Assembly: GCF_036227485.1 (NCBI RefSeq)
Contig: NZ_CP109479.1
Span: 8,556,001 to 8,620,000, forward strand
DNA from: Streptomyces sp. NBC_01451
GTDB taxonomy: Bacteria > Actinomycetota > Actinomycetes > Streptomycetales > Streptomycetaceae
Length of the DNA: 64,000 nucleotides
Direction of reading: 5' to 3'
Below the pieces are notes generated by a model, which did no database searches, had not been told where the DNA came from, and worked only from the letters and a program-made list of their open reading frames with translations. The translations under genes and the position numbers were made by a program. Within the stretch, counting starts at the first letter, position 1; every line of letters begins with the position of its first letter. Shown here piece after piece: positions 16,637 through 24,876 of this stretch.

Positions 16637-17977
16637 CTACTTCTCGACGGTGAAGCCCTGCTCCGTGCCGTACTTGATGGAGGCGTCCTGCCAGGTCTTC
16701 AGCGCTTCGGAGAGCTTCGTGCTGGAGACGTAGGCCTTGCCGACGGTGTCGTTGAAGATCGAGTTGGCGTACTGCTGGAAGGGCAGGTACGACCAGTCGC
16801 TCGCGACGTTGGCGGCGGAGTCGGCGAAGATCTTGTTCGCCTCCTGGCCGTCGAAGTAGTCGAACTTCTTGCTCAGGAACGCCGGGTCCTGGAGCTGCGC
16901 GGTGGTCGCCGGGAAGGCGCCCTCGTCGACACGGGTCTGCACACCGTCACCGGCGTTCGCGTACTCGACGAACGCGTAGGCGAGTTCCTTGTTCTTGCCC
17001 AGCTCGGGCAGGGCCAGCGAGCTGCCGCCGTTCTCCGCGCTCGCCTTGTCGCCCTTGGTCCACGCCGGCATCGGGGCCGCACGCCACTGGCCGGACGCCT
17101 GCGGGACACCGGAGACGAAGTTGGCGGGCATCCAGGCGCCGGTGGTCAGGGTCGCGATGGTGCCGTCGCCCAGACCCTTGTACCAGTCGTCGGTCCAGCC
17201 GTTGATCGGCGAGACGAGCTTCTCGTCGATGAGCTTCTGCCAGGTGTCCGTGTACTTCTTGGCACCCGCGTCGTCGAAGTTGATCGTCACCTTGGTGCCG
17301 TCGACCTTGTAGGGGCGCGAACCGGCCTGCCACAGCATGCTGGTGGTGAAGCCCGCGTCGCCGGCGTCGTTGGCGATGTAGACCTTGGGGTCCGCCTTGT
17401 GCAGCTTGCGGGCCGCCTCGACGTACTCGTCCCACGTGGTCGGGACGGCGATCTTGTACTTGTCGAAGACCTTCTTGTTGTAGAACATCGCCATCGGGCC
17501 CGAGTCCATCGGCAGGCCGTAGACCTTGTCGCCGTCGCTCACGGCGTTCCACGGGCCGGGCGTGTACTTGGCCTTGAGCTTGTCGGCACCGTAGGGGGCC
17601 AGGTCGGTCAGGCCCTTGGTGAGCGAGTACTGGCTCAGCGCGAAGTACTCGACCTGCGCGACGTCCGGGACACCCTTCTTGGCCGCGATGGCGTTCGACA
17701 GGGCCGTGTAGTGCTTGTCGCCGGACCGCTCGGCCACCAGGTTGATCTTGACCTTGGGGTACTTCTTCTCGAAGTCGGCGGCGACCGACTTCAGCGTGGG
17801 CTCCCAGGCCCAGACATTGACCGTGCCGCCCTTCGCGAGGGCCGCCTGGATGTCCGCGGCGGAGACGCCCTTCTGGTCCGAGCTGTCGTCGTCGGAGCCG
17901 CCGCAGGCGGTCGCGCCGAGGGCGAGGACGGAGAGCAGGGTTATGCCGCGCATCAGGCGGCCGGTGGTTCTACGCAT
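16637..17977 (-). CDS. Sugar ABC transporter solute-binding lipoprotein (module A)
   Basis: A 446-residue extracellular binding protein of the family-1 sugar type. The leader LMRGITLLSVLALGATACGG ends in a lipobox-like ATAC, so it should be lipid-anchored, followed by a Ser/Asp-rich linker. VNVWAWEPTLKSVAADFEKK, QVEYFALSQYSL, VYGLPMDSGPMAMFYNKKVF and NGGSSLALPELGKNK are recognisable family segments. It would capture galacto-oligosaccharides released by the GH30 enzyme and deliver them to the two permeases encoded upstream. No ATPase is encoded nearby, as is usual in Streptomyces, where one MsiK-type ATPase serves many sugar importers. Placement downstream of the permeases is less common than the reverse. 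Confidence 0.93.
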   Translation of the reverse strand: MRRTTGRLMRGITLLSVLALGATACGGSDDDSSDQKGVSAADIQAALAKGGTVNVWAWEPTLKSVAADFEKKYPKVKINLVAERSGDKHYTALSNAIAAKKGVPDVAQVEYFALSQYSLTKGLTDLAPYGADKLKAKYTPGPWNAVSDGDKVYGLPMDSGPMAMFYNKKVFDKYKIAVPTTWDEYVEAARKLHKADPKVYIANDAGDAGFTTSMLWQAGSRPYKVDGTKVTINFDDAGAKKYTDTWQKLIDEKLVSPINGWTDDWYKGLGDGTIATLTTGAWMPANFVSGVPQASGQWRAAPMPAWTKGDKASAENGGSSLALPELGKNKELAYAFVEYANAGDGVQTRVDEGAFPATTAQLQDPAFLSKKFDYFDGQEANKIFADSAANVASDWSYLPFQQYANSIFNDTVGKAYVSSTKLSEALKTWQDASIKYGTEQGFTVEK

Positions 17978-18079
17978 CGAGGTGCTTCCACTTCTTCGTG
18001 GGTGGGACGGGGTGAGGGTGAATGCTGTGTGAGGGTGAAAAGCGGTGGAGCCGAGGGGGGTGTGGGGCCTGAGGGTGGA

Positions 18080-19027
18080 TCACTCCTTGACACTTCCGGC
18101 GGAGAGGCCGGACTGCCAGTACTTCTGGAGCAGCAGGAACGCGGCGATCAGCGGGATGATGGTCAGCAGTGAACCGGTGATCACCAGGTTGGTGACGACG
18201 TCGCCGCCGATCGTCTGGGCCTGGTTGTTCCAGGCGTCCAGACCGAGGGTCAGCGGGTACCAGTTGGGGTCCTTGAGCATGATCAGCGGCAGGAAGTAGT
18301 TGTTCCAGGTCGCGACCGTGGTGAACAGCAGGACGGTCACGGTGCCGGGGGCGAGCAGGGGCAGGGCGACCTGGAAGAAGGTGCGTATCTCGCCCGCTCC
18401 GTCGATGCGGGCCGCCTCCATCAGCTCGGTGGGGATGGCCTCGGACGCGAAGACCCACATCAGATAGAGACCGAAGGGCGACACGAGCGAGGGGATGATC
18501 ACCGCCCACGGGGTGTCGGTCAGCCCCATCTTGCTGAACATCAGGAAGGTGGGCACCGCCAGGGCCGTACCCGGGACCGCGACGGCACCGATGACCACGG
18601 CGAACACGGCGCGCTTGCCGGGGAAGGTGAACTTCGCCAGCGCGTAGCCGCCGAGGATCGCCAGCAGGGTGGCACCGCCGGCGCCGAGCACGACGTACAG
18701 CAGGGTGTTCAGCAGCCAGCGGACGAAGATGCCGTCGTGGTACGTGAACGTGTCGTGGATGTTCTGCCAGAGGGCGAAGTCGCTGCTGAACCACATTCCG
18801 GACGAACTGGCCAGCCCGTTCTGGGTCTTGGTGGCGCTGATGACCAGCCAGATCAGGGGCACGACCGTGTAGACCAGGATCAGGCCGGTGAGCACGGTCA
18901 GCAGGATGCTGCGCCGGGGGCGGCCGGGGTTGTGCAGGCGGCGGGTGCGCAGCCGGGGCGCGCCCCTGGAGCCGCCGGTGGCCTGTGCGGATGCGGCCGG
19001 GGAGGTGGTGGTGACGGAGCTGCTCAT
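18080..19027 (-). CDS. Sugar ABC transporter permease, MalG type (module A)
   Basis: A 315-residue membrane protein with about six transmembrane helices, the first at residues about 40-65. The EAA loop that docks the ATPase is LMEAARIDGAGEIRTFFQVA near residue 200. GGYALAKFTFPGKRAVF is typical of MalG-like subunits. It starts 3 bases after the stop of the first permease, so the two are cotranscribed and probably coupled. It forms the channel of the galacto-oligosaccharide importer together with that gene. Confidence 0.94.
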   Translation of the reverse strand: MSSSVTTTSPAASAQATGGSRGAPRLRTRRLHNPGRPRRSILLTVLTGLILVYTVVPLIWLVISATKTQNGLASSSGMWFSSDFALWQNIHDTFTYHDGIFVRWLLNTLLYVVLGAGGATLLAILGGYALAKFTFPGKRAVFAVVIGAVAVPGTALAVPTFLMFSKMGLTDTPWAVIIPSLVSPFGLYLMWVFASEAIPTELMEAARIDGAGEIRTFFQVALPLLAPGTVTVLLFTTVATWNNYFLPLIMLKDPNWYPLTLGLDAWNNQAQTIGGDVVTNLVITGSLLTIIPLIAAFLLLQKYWQSGLSAGSVKE

Positions 19028-19030
19028 GGT

Positions 19031-19957
19031 TCACGCTCCCTTGCGCATGCCGCGGAGCTGCACGACATAGGCGATGACCATGGTGATCAGCCCCATGATG
19101 ATGGCGACCGCCGCGGAGTAGTTGTGCTGCTGGCCGTTGAAGGACAGCGAGTACGTGTAGAAGTTCGGGGTGAAGTCGGTCGTGATGGCGTTGCGCGCCA
19201 GTGGCCGCAGGATGGCCGGTTCGTTGAAGAGCTGGAAGCTGCCGATGATCGAGAAGATCGTCGCGATGACGAGGGCACCGCGGATCGCGGGGAGCTTGAT
19301 GGCCGTGATGATGCGGAACTGGCCGGCGCCGTCGATCTCCGCGGCCTCGTAGAGCGAGAGCGGGATGACCCGCAGCGCGGAGTAGAAGATCAGCATGTTG
19401 TAGCCGATGAACTCCCAGGTGACGATGTTGCCGATCGACGCCAGGACCAGGTCGCTGGAGAGCGGGTCGGGCAGCGTGACGTCGAACGCGGTGTTGATGT
19501 CACCCACCAGGCCGTACTTGGTGCCGTACATGAAGCCCCACATCAGGGTGGCGACCACGGCGGGCACCGCGTACGGCAGGAAGATCGCGATGCGGAAGAA
19601 GTCCTTGCCGAAGAGGCGTCCGCTGTCCAGGGCCAGGGCGATCAGCAGGGCGATGCCGAGCATGATCGGCACCTGGATGACCAGGAACAGCGACACCCGG
19701 GTCAGGGAGTCCCAGAACTGGTCGTCCTGCAGAGCCTGCTTGTAGTTGTCCAGACCGACGAAACTCGTGCCGCCGATCAGCTGGTCCCTGAAGAGGCTCA
19801 GATAGATCGAGTACCCGATGGGTGCCAGGAAGACGAGGGCGAACACCGCCACGAACGGACCTATGAACCCCCATCCCGTCCATGAGCGGCGGTCCCTCTT
19901 CGCCGCGGGCCGGGCCGGGGCGCGCTTCGCGGCCACCGGCGGTTCTAGGGTCGTCAT
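19031..19957 (-). CDS. Sugar ABC transporter permease, MalF type (module A)
   Basis: A 308-residue membrane protein with six predicted helices; the first is WGFIGPFVAVFALVFLAPIG. The EAA loop is SLYEAAEIDGAGQFRIITAI near residue 205. GLDNYKQALQDDQFWDSL in the first periplasmic loop is typical of MalF-like subunits. It is the first gene of the module A operon; its promoter region contains two identical palindromic operators, and the LacI-type regulator is divergent. Only a weak AGG precedes ATG 19957. Confidence 0.94.
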   Translation of the reverse strand: MTTLEPPVAAKRAPARPAAKRDRRSWTGWGFIGPFVAVFALVFLAPIGYSIYLSLFRDQLIGGTSFVGLDNYKQALQDDQFWDSLTRVSLFLVIQVPIMLGIALLIALALDSGRLFGKDFFRIAIFLPYAVPAVVATLMWGFMYGTKYGLVGDINTAFDVTLPDPLSSDLVLASIGNIVTWEFIGYNMLIFYSALRVIPLSLYEAAEIDGAGQFRIITAIKLPAIRGALVIATIFSIIGSFQLFNEPAILRPLARNAITTDFTPNFYTYSLSFNGQQHNYSAAVAIIMGLITMVIAYVVQLRGMRKGA

Positions 19958-20010
19958 TGTCGTGCCTCGCTCGTCCGTCTCGGAACCGGCGCTGGTCCGC
20001 CGCCGCCCCG

Positions 20011-20026
20011 ATGTTTACGTAAACAT
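20011..20026. promoter_or_regulatory. LacI-type operator, copy 1
   Basis: A perfect 16-base palindrome ATGTTTACGTAAACAT, 54 bases before the permease start. On the minus strand TTGCGG lies just upstream, so the palindrome would overlap the -10 region of the importer operon, a position suited to repression. Confidence 0.85.
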
Positions 20027-20066
20027 CTCTGTCCGCAAGACCTCCACGAGAGGTCCACCGGCTGTT

Positions 20067-20082
20067 ATGTTTACGTAAACAT
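20067..20082. promoter_or_regulatory. LacI-type operator, copy 2
   Basis: An identical ATGTTTACGTAAACAT, centred 56 bases from copy 1 and 87 bases before the regulator start. Two perfect copies in one divergent intergenic region suggest cooperative binding and autoregulation by the adjacent LacI protein. Confidence 0.85.
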
Positions 20083-20168
20083 CTGATGGCGGCATGTCTA
20101 CACCGCTCCCCCGACACTGGTCAAGGGTCGTCGGGCGCAACTGTGGACCCGAGAGCGAGGATTGACGG

Positions 20169-21242
20169 GTGGACACAGCTGACGGCACCTCGGCCGAGCC
20201 GGCGCGGGCGCGCGCACGCACCAGGAAGCGGGCCGCCCGCCGTACACAGAGCGCGTCCATGGCGGACGTCGCCAGGGTCGCCGGAGTGTCCTCGCAGACC
20301 GTCTCCCGGGTGTCGAACGGTTTCCCCGGCGTCAACGAGGAGACACGGCAGCAGGTCCTCGCCGCCATGAAGGAACTGGGCTACCGCCCCAACAGCGCGG
20401 CCCGGGCACTCAAGCGCGGTGAGTTCCGCACCATCGGTGTCATCACCTTCGGCCTGTCCACCACCGGCAACGTGCGCACGCTGGAGGCCATCGCCACCTC
20501 GGCGGCCCACGAGGGGTACTCGGTCACCCTGCTGCCGGTCGCCGTACCGACGCAGGACGAGGTGCGCGGAGCCTTCTCGCGCCTCGGTGAGCTGGCCGTC
20601 GACGCGGTCATCGTCATCCTCGAAGTGCACCTCCTCGACGCGTCGACCCTCTCCATGCCGCCGCACGTCCAGGTGGTCGTCGCCGACTCCGACGCGGGCG
20701 ACCGCTACACCGTGGTCGACACCGACCAGGCGGGCGGCACCCGGACCGCCGTACGGCATCTCCTGGACCTCGGGCACCGCACGGTCTGGCACCTCGCCGG
20801 CCCCGAGGGCTCCTACGCCGCGCAGCGCCGCACCGACGCCTGGCGCGCCGAACTCCTCGCGGCCGACCGGATCGCACCGCCCCTGGTGCGCGGCGACTGG
20901 TCGGCCGAGTCCGGCTACCACGCCGGTCTGCGGATCGCCGAACTGCCGGACTGCACGGCGGTGTTCGTGGCCAACGACCAGATGGCGCTGGGGCTGCTGC
21001 GGGCCCTGCACGAGAGCGGTCGCAGAGTGCCCGAGGACGTCAGCGTGATCGGCTTCGACGACATCCCGGAGGCGAGCTCGTTCCTGCCGCCGCTGACCAC
21101 CGTGCACCAGGACTTCGCGGAGGTGGGTCGGCTGTGCGTGGAGGGTGTGCTGCGGCAGATGCGGCAGGACGCAACGGAGCACGGGACGACACTGGTGCCG
21201 ACGCGGCTGGTCGTGCGGAACAGCACGGCGCCGCCGCGCTGA
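20169..21242 (+). CDS. LacI-family regulator of module A
   Basis: A 357-residue repressor. A basic N-terminal tail precedes the LacI helix-turn-helix and hinge (about 30-85), with MADVARVAGVSSQTVSRVSN and ELGYRPNSAARAL. The periplasmic-binding-protein-like effector domain (about 90-350) contains TVWHLAGPEGSYAAQRR, VFVANDQMALGLLRAL and VSVIGFDDIPEASSF. GTG 20169 is preceded by GAGCGAGGA. It is divergent from the importer operon with the two palindromes between, so it most likely represses transport and GH42/GH30 genes until an imported galacto-oligosaccharide binds. The effector is inferred from context. Confidence 0.93.
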   Translation: MDTADGTSAEPARARARTRKRAARRTQSASMADVARVAGVSSQTVSRVSNGFPGVNEETRQQVLAAMKELGYRPNSAARALKRGEFRTIGVITFGLSTTGNVRTLEAIATSAAHEGYSVTLLPVAVPTQDEVRGAFSRLGELAVDAVIVILEVHLLDASTLSMPPHVQVVVADSDAGDRYTVVDTDQAGGTRTAVRHLLDLGHRTVWHLAGPEGSYAAQRRTDAWRAELLAADRIAPPLVRGDWSAESGYHAGLRIAELPDCTAVFVANDQMALGLLRALHESGRRVPEDVSVIGFDDIPEASSFLPPLTTVHQDFAEVGRLCVEGVLRQMRQDATEHGTTLVPTRLVVRNSTAPPR

Positions 21243-21314
21243 CCGGCGCCGGCCGATCACCGCCGGAACCCCGCACGCGTTGCCCGGGCCGGGCGCCGGG
21301 CGCACGCTGGTCGT

Positions 21315-22073
21315 ATGGCTGCGCACGACGGCCCCACGCTCATCACCTCCGTCCAGCGGGCCTTCCGGCTGATGGAGGCGGTCAGCGCGCACGCGAACGG
21401 GGCGCCCGCCAAACAGCTGGCGCGCGAGACGGGGCTGCCCCTGGCCACCGCCTACCACCTGCTGCGCACGCTGGTCCACGACGGCTACCTGCGGAAACTG
21501 GCCGACGGCGGGTTCATCCTCGGCGACAAGGTGCGGTCGTTGCAGATCGCGGGCGGCGGGCAGGAACTGCTCAGTCGTGTCCGCCCCGCACTCGCCGCGC
21601 TGCGGGACGAACTGGCGACCGCCGCCTACCTCACCTTCTACGAGGAGGGCGAGATCCGGGTCGCCGAGATCGTCGACGGCCCCCGGGCGCCCCGCGTCGA
21701 CCTCTGGGTGGGGTTCGAGGACGCGGGCCACGCCACCGCGCTGGGCAAGTCCGTGCTGCGGGAACTGGACGAGGACGCCCGCATGGACTACCTGTCCCGC
21801 CACCACCTCAACGACCTCACCCCGCGGACGATCACCAGCCGACCGGAACTGCTCCGGCGTATCGACTCCTCACCGGTGGCCCCGGCCGTCACCGACCTGG
21901 AGGAGTACGCCCTCGGCACGGTGTGTGTCGCCGTCCCCGTCTACCGGGGTGACACGCTCGGCTCGCTCGGTGTCTCCATGCCGGCCGACCGGCTCTCCCG
22001 GCTGCCGGAGATCCGGGCGCGGCTGATCCCGGTCGCCGACCGTGTGACCAGGAGTCTCTCGCTCACTATCTGA
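21315..22073 (+). CDS. IclR-family transcriptional regulator
   Basis: A 252-residue regulator with an N-terminal winged helix-turn-helix (about 10-70: LITSVQRAFRLMEAVSAHAN and PLATAYHLLRTLVHDGYLRK) and a C-terminal IclR effector domain (about 85-250) containing GHATALGKSVLREL and YALGTVCVAVPVYRGD. It starts 72 bases after the lacI stop on the same strand. No obvious Shine-Dalgarno precedes ATG 21315. Its target and ligand are unknown; no divergent enzyme gene is present, so it may control itself or remote genes. It could be cotranscribed with the lacI gene. Confidence 0.92.
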   Translation: MAAHDGPTLITSVQRAFRLMEAVSAHANGAPAKQLARETGLPLATAYHLLRTLVHDGYLRKLADGGFILGDKVRSLQIAGGGQELLSRVRPALAALRDELATAAYLTFYEEGEIRVAEIVDGPRAPRVDLWVGFEDAGHATALGKSVLRELDEDARMDYLSRHHLNDLTPRTITSRPELLRRIDSSPVAPAVTDLEEYALGTVCVAVPVYRGDTLGSLGVSMPADRLSRLPEIRARLIPVADRVTRSLSLTI

Positions 22074-22181
22074 AAATCCTCTTCTTGTAGCCGCCCCGGC
22101 CGATCGCGTTACCTGGACGCCTGGACGAAACAGGCATTTCGGGGAGTCACCCCGTACACAGGTGAGGACTGCGGACGGAAC

Positions 22182-23378
22182 ATGAGTCAGGCCCGACACC
22201 GAGGCGGAGACCGCTGGTCCTTGCGAGCCCCCAGGAACCGCCCGTCCCTGCTTCCCGCCCTGCCCGTCCTGGTCGTCGCCGCCGTCGTCCTCGGCGACCT
22301 CGTCGGCGGAACCGGGACGAGCTGGCTGCCACTGCTCGCCGCCGGGCCCGCACTGGCCGCCACCACCAACGGACCGCGCGGTGTCCTCTGCGTCGGCCTT
22401 CTCGCCGGAGCACTCGCCGCTGCGCTCGGTGACAAGTCCGGCGTTCCGGGCCCCGAGCCGGCCGCCGTACTGTCCGCACTGGCCGCCGTCACCCTCGCGA
22501 GCGGCCTGGCCAGCGCGCTGCGCGGACGCCGGGAAAGAGTCCTCGACGCGGTCCGCTCGGTCGCGGAGACCGCCCAGCACGCGCTCCTCAGCCCCGTACC
22601 GGCGACGGTCGGCCCCTTCCAGGTGGCCGTCCGTTACAGCGCGGCGGCGGCCGAGGCCCGGATCGGCGGTGATCTGTACGCGCTGATACCCACGCCGTAC
22701 GGGGTGAGACTGATCGTCGGCGATGTGCGCGGCAAGGGGCTGCCTGCCGTGGGCACCGCCGCTCTGGTGCTCGGCGTCTTCCGGGAGGCCGCCTACGACG
22801 AGCCCGATCTCCTCGCCGTCGTCGACCGGATCGAGCGGAGCCTCGCCCGCAACCTCGGCGTGGACGACTTCGTCACCGCCGTCGTCGCCGGATACCCCAG
22901 GACGGGACACCTGGAAGTGGTGAACTGCGGACACGCGCCCCCGCTGCTGGTCCGCGCCTCGGGCGCCCTGATGACGGTGGAGCCCACGCACCCGGCCCCG
23001 CCGCTCGGACTGCGCACCCTCACCGGGCACGTCCCCGACCTCCAGATCCTGCCCTTCAGCGACGGCGACCAGCTCCTGCTGTACACCGACGGGGTCACCG
23101 AGGCCCGTGACCGGGGGCGTGCCTTCTACCCGCTCCTCGAAGGACTGGCCCGGCACGCCTGCGACGAGCCCGCCCGCACGCTCGACGCACTCCACGAGGA
23201 ACTGCTGGCCCACGTGGGCGGACGGCTCCACGACGACGCGGCGCTGCTCCTCATCCGCAAACCGACGGTCCGGGAAGTGGTGGTTCCCGAACCGTCGGCG
23301 GGCGGAACAACAGGCTCAAGCTCTGGAACCACGGTTTCCGAACCGGCCGTTACTCGCCCGAAGGCGCGGTCAGTGTGA
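22182..23378 (+). CDS. Membrane-anchored PP2C/SpoIIE-type serine phosphatase
   Basis: A 398-residue protein with hydrophobic helices in residues about 22-115 (ALPVLVVAAVVLGDLVGG; AVLSALAAVTLASGLASALR) followed by a cytoplasmic SpoIIE phosphatase domain (about 145-365). Metal-binding aspartates are seen in IGGDLYALI, LIVGDVRGKGLPAVGTAAL, LLLYTDGVTEARD and LHDDAALLLI. There is no PAS, GAF or anti-sigma kinase domain, so the signal is probably sensed by the membrane part. Such proteins usually dephosphorylate an anti-anti-sigma factor. Its last 29 bases overlap the convergent GH43 gene. The C-terminal 35 residues are a Thr/Ser-rich tail. Confidence 0.92.
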   Translation: MSQARHRGGDRWSLRAPRNRPSLLPALPVLVVAAVVLGDLVGGTGTSWLPLLAAGPALAATTNGPRGVLCVGLLAGALAAALGDKSGVPGPEPAAVLSALAAVTLASGLASALRGRRERVLDAVRSVAETAQHALLSPVPATVGPFQVAVRYSAAAAEARIGGDLYALIPTPYGVRLIVGDVRGKGLPAVGTAALVLGVFREAAYDEPDLLAVVDRIERSLARNLGVDDFVTAVVAGYPRTGHLEVVNCGHAPPLLVRASGALMTVEPTHPAPPLGLRTLTGHVPDLQILPFSDGDQLLLYTDGVTEARDRGRAFYPLLEGLARHACDEPARTLDALHEELLAHVGGRLHDDAALLLIRKPTVREVVVPEPSAGGTTGSSSGTTVSEPAVTRPKARSV

Positions 23379-24870
23379 CGCCGAGCGCGACCGGCGTACC
23401 GAAGTTCGGTGTGCCGTCGGCGTTCCAGGTGAACTTCTGCGCTCTGGTGGTGCGGTTCATGTCGCAGCCGCCGGAGGTGGAGTTGTTGGCGTGGTAGACG
23501 ATCCAGTCCTCGGTCCCGTCAGGGGACTTGAAGAACCCGTTGTGGCCGGGGCCGTACACGCCGTTGGCGTTGGACCGCTGGAACACCGGGTTCGGTGACT
23601 TGACCCAGGAGGAGGAGTTGAGCGGGTCGCCGGTGCCGTTGTACGTCAGCATCCCCAGCTTGTAGTCGGGCGTGGAGCAGTGGCTGGCCGAGTAGACGAT
23701 GAACGTCCTGCCGCCCCGCTGGAGCACCTCGGCGCCCTCGTTGACCGCACCGCCGACCGTCTCCCAGCTCAGGGTCGGGGTGGACAGCACCCGGCGGGTG
23801 CCGCTCGCCGTCCACGGGTTGGACAGCGGCCGGATGAACATGGGCTGCGAGCCGTTGTAGAAGGTTCCCAGCAGGTACAGCCGGCCGTTCAACTGGAGGA
23901 TGCCCGGGTCGAGTTCCCAGGTGTTGTCCTGGGTCGGGTCGAGCAGGTCGGCCTTGAAGCTGTAGGGCCCCATCGGGTCCAGGCCGGCGCTCTCCAGCAC
24001 ATGGATGCGCTGGGTGCCCAGGTCGTACGGTTCCCGCCCGGCCGTGTAGTAGAAGTACCACCGCTTCCCGTTGGGGCCGTCGAGCAGATGGAACTCCGGG
24101 GCCCACATCGTGCCGGCCCCGTTGGGCCGGGTCAGGTTGAAGATCACCTGGTCGGTCGCCGTGGCAAGACCCGCGAGCGTGCTTGCCCTGCGCATGGTGA
24201 CCGTAGAGTTCCAGGTGGTCGTGGCGAGGTAGTAGGAGCCGTCGTAGTACGTCAGCCAGGGGTCGGGCCCGTGCTGGGACAGCGGGTTGGTGAACGTGTG
24301 CGTACCGGTGCCGCCGCCGCTCGTGAAGCCGGGCAGCCGCCACACCCTGCCGTTCGCGGTGGCACACGGGAGTTGCACCAGGTTGGTGTTCGAGGCCGAC
24401 GAACCGCCGCTGGGCGTCACGCACTTGCCCGAGCTGACGGAGACCAGGTTGAAGGTCCTGTCCGTGCCGGAGACCGTCACCGGAACGAGCCGCCACTGCT
24501 GGTTCGTTCCGCTGTGGCAGGGCCACTGGATGATCGTGGCGTTGTCCGCCGTCGACGCCCCGAAGACGTCGACGCACTGACCGGACTGCGTGGTGATCGT
24601 GTACGTGTCGGACGTCCCGGCGACCGGGGTCCAGCCGAAGTTCTGGTTGGCGCCGGAGCTGCAGGTGAACGCGCGCAGCTGGGTGGCGTTGGTCGTCGAA
24701 CCGCCGGGCAGGTCAAGGCAGTTGCCGCCGTTCTGGTTCACGCCTGTCGAACTGAACGTGACGGCGGCGGACGCGGGCGGCGATGCCACCAGGAGGGCGA
24801 CCACCATGGCGAGCACGGCGACGAGTACGGCCGTACATCTGGAGCGGGTGGATCGGGTCACGTGAGGCAC
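23350..24870 (-). CDS. Secreted GH43 arabinosidase with N-terminal ricin-type lectin domain
   Basis: A 506-residue exported glycosidase. The signal peptide is about residues 1-35; a CBM13/ricin trefoil (about 38-185) has GGNCLDLPGGSTTNATQLRA and GQCVDVFGAS repeats; the GH43 five-bladed propeller covers about 195-500. Expected catalytic positions are present: base Asp in GPDPWLTYYDGSYYLATT, pKa-modulating Asp in WELDPGILQLNGRLY and acid Glu in VNEGAEVLQRGGRTFIVY. The sequence style is closest to exo-alpha-1,5-L-arabinofuranosidases of Streptomyces, so removal of L-arabinofuranose is the best guess. It starts 6 bases after the large hydrolase gene and is surely cotranscribed with it. Confidence 0.87.
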   Translation of the reverse strand: MPHVTRSTRSRCTAVLVAVLAMVVALLVASPPASAAVTFSSTGVNQNGGNCLDLPGGSTTNATQLRAFTCSSGANQNFGWTPVAGTSDTYTITTQSGQCVDVFGASTADNATIIQWPCHSGTNQQWRLVPVTVSGTDRTFNLVSVSSGKCVTPSGGSSASNTNLVQLPCATANGRVWRLPGFTSGGGTGTHTFTNPLSQHGPDPWLTYYDGSYYLATTTWNSTVTMRRASTLAGLATATDQVIFNLTRPNGAGTMWAPEFHLLDGPNGKRWYFYYTAGREPYDLGTQRIHVLESAGLDPMGPYSFKADLLDPTQDNTWELDPGILQLNGRLYLLGTFYNGSQPMFIRPLSNPWTASGTRRVLSTPTLSWETVGGAVNEGAEVLQRGGRTFIVYSASHCSTPDYKLGMLTYNGTGDPLNSSSWVKSPNPVFQRSNANGVYGPGHNGFFKSPDGTEDWIVYHANNSTSGGCDMNRTTRAQKFTWNADGTPNFGTPVALGVTLTAPSGE

Positions 24871-24876
24871 ATCCCT

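Noticed and set aside
22074..22181. Possible small RNA or riboswitch before the phosphatase gene
   Set aside because: The 108-base gap shows no stable conserved fold that I can recognise.
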